This document shows positions 7,109-7,735 of a DNA stretch of 7,735 nt, in pieces (position 1 is the first letter of the stretch; each line of letters opens with the position of its first letter). This stretch comes from an uncultured Gemmatimonadota bacterium (GTDB lineage Bacteria; Gemmatimonadota; Gemmatimonadetes; Gemmatimonadales; Gemmatimonadaceae): NCBI GenBank assembly GCA_903894655.1, contig CAITQY010000361.1, positions 1-7,735 on the forward strand, written 5' to 3'. Both the position numbers and the translations under genes were made by a program. The notes below the pieces were generated by a model that worked only from the letters and a program-made list of their open reading frames with translations, did not search any database and was not told where the DNA came from.

Positions 7109-7735
7109 ATGGGTGCACGCGGCGGGCTGATGTTCGGTCTGGCGACCGCCGCCGCGTTGCTCTTGCTGGGGCGCGCGGTCACGGCGCTGCTCGTCGATCA
7201 CGCCTGGTTCTCCGCGATGGGACTGCCAGCCCTGTTCTGGGAGCAAGTGATCGACACTGCGATCCTGCAGGGCGGGGCCTGGGTCCTGGGAGCGCTTTTC
7301 GCGTTCGCGAATCTGCATGCGGTACGCCGCACGATACGAGCGGTCGCCGTCCCGTCGCGAGTGGCCAATCTCGAGGTGACCGCGATGATCTCGGGCCAGC
7401 GACTGCTTGCGGTCACGCTCGTCCTCGCGTTGCTCGTCGGCGGGGTGCTCGCGTTTCCACTCACCAATTGGGTGGATCTCGCGTTGCTGCGCCACGGCCT
7501 GCCGTTTGGGGAGATCGAAGGCGTGATGGGGCGTGATCTCGGCTTCTACGTCTACTGGTTGCCGATCGAAGAGACATTGTACCTGTGGTCGCTCGTGAGC
7601 GTCGTGTCCATGACGGCGCTGGTGGTCGTGCTCTATGCACTCACGCGCAGCCTCCGCATGGAAGGGCGCCGCGTGGCCGCGTCCACGCATGTCCGGCGCC
7701 ACCTCAGCGTCTTGGGCGCCGTCGTGCTACTGCTC
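7109..7735 (+). CDS. UPF0182 (COG1615)-like membrane protein, N-terminal part (3' end outside window)
   Basis: An open frame of 209 codons runs off the end of the window without a stop. The ATG at 7109 is the first possible start after the mutase stop, which lies in the same frame 21 nt upstream; GAG abuts the ATG, so the ribosome-binding site is poor. Predicted membrane helices lie at about residues 8-28, 50-68, 98-117 and 157-178, with another beginning at about 199. Features matching my memory of the UPF0182 family are an aromatic segment after the first helix (DHAWFSAMGLPALFW, 30-44), the segment GRDLGFYVYWLP (141-152, compare the family's GRDISFYVFxLPF) and RRHLSVLGAVVLLL at the end. Full-length members are about 900 residues with several N-terminal helices and a large extracytoplasmic part, so about three quarters would lie outside. 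The function of the family is not established to my knowledge. Same strand and short spacing suggest co-transcription with the mutase gene. Confidence 0.8.
   Translation, partial: MGARGGLMFGLATAAALLLLGRAVTALLVDHAWFSAMGLPALFWEQVIDTAILQGGAWVLGALFAFANLHAVRRTIRAVAVPSRVANLEVTAMISGQRLLAVTLVLALLVGGVLAFPLTNWVDLALLRHGLPFGEIEGVMGRDLGFYVYWLPIEETLYLWSLVSVVSMTALVVVLYALTRSLRMEGRRVAASTHVRRHLSVLGAVVLLL

Noticed and set aside
7085..7111. A fusion of the mutase with the downstream membrane protein, since both are in the same frame
   Set aside because: A clear TGA at 7085-7087 ends the mutase at the length expected for the family, and the downstream gene has its own ATG.
6689..7702. A 337-codon open frame on the - strand across the end of the mutase and the start of the UPF0182-like gene
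   Set aside because: Its product is rich in Arg, His, Gln and Glu with no recognisable domain, and it lies opposite two well-supported genes. Long antisense frames are expected in GC-rich coding DNA.

Overview
This window is the distal end of a respiratory complex I (NDH-1) operon on the + strand, followed on the same strand by a phosphohexomutase gene and the start of a large membrane protein of unknown function. Nothing is encoded convincingly on the - strand. No RNA gene, mobile element, CRISPR array or long non-coding stretch was seen. The longest gap between genes is about 55 bases, so the window is almost fully coding. The DNA is GC-rich, with uniform codon use and no sign of recent transfer.

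Layout: nuoJ (3' end only, 1-198), nuoK (195-488), nuoL (485-2512), nuoM (2516-4090) and nuoN (4090-5652) form a tightly coupled block with stop/start overlaps ATGA, ATGA, a 3-nt gap, and TGATG. A 55-nt spacer follows. Then comes a phosphomannomutase/phosphoglucomutase of the AlgC type (5708-7087). After 21 nt begins a protein resembling the UPF0182/COG1615 family (7109 to the window edge, 209 codons, no stop).

Together nuoJ-N encode most of the proton-pumping membrane arm of complex I. NuoL, NuoM and NuoN are the three antiporter-like channels, and NuoJ/NuoK belong to the small-subunit section linking them to the quinone-binding part. The charged residues needed for proton transfer in E. coli all have counterparts by eye, so the pump should work. 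The mutase makes mannose-1-phosphate or glucose-1-phosphate for surface polysaccharide synthesis and has no obvious mechanistic tie to complex I. Its position downstream may simply reflect shared transcription.

Organism: an aerobic or facultative high-GC bacterium. The combination of genes made me think of Gemmatimonadota, but this is an impression and not a demonstrated assignment.

I did not find a previously undescribed system. The points worth a second look are departures from the usual pattern inside the antiporter-like subunits: a 3-residue shortening and loss of usually conserved histidines in NuoM, a 2-residue expansion beside the TM12 lysine in NuoN, and a histidine/aspartate-rich cytoplasmic loop insertion in NuoL. 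The UPF0182-like protein placed just downstream is also of interest. Comparisons with E. coli residues rest on alignment by eye from memory.
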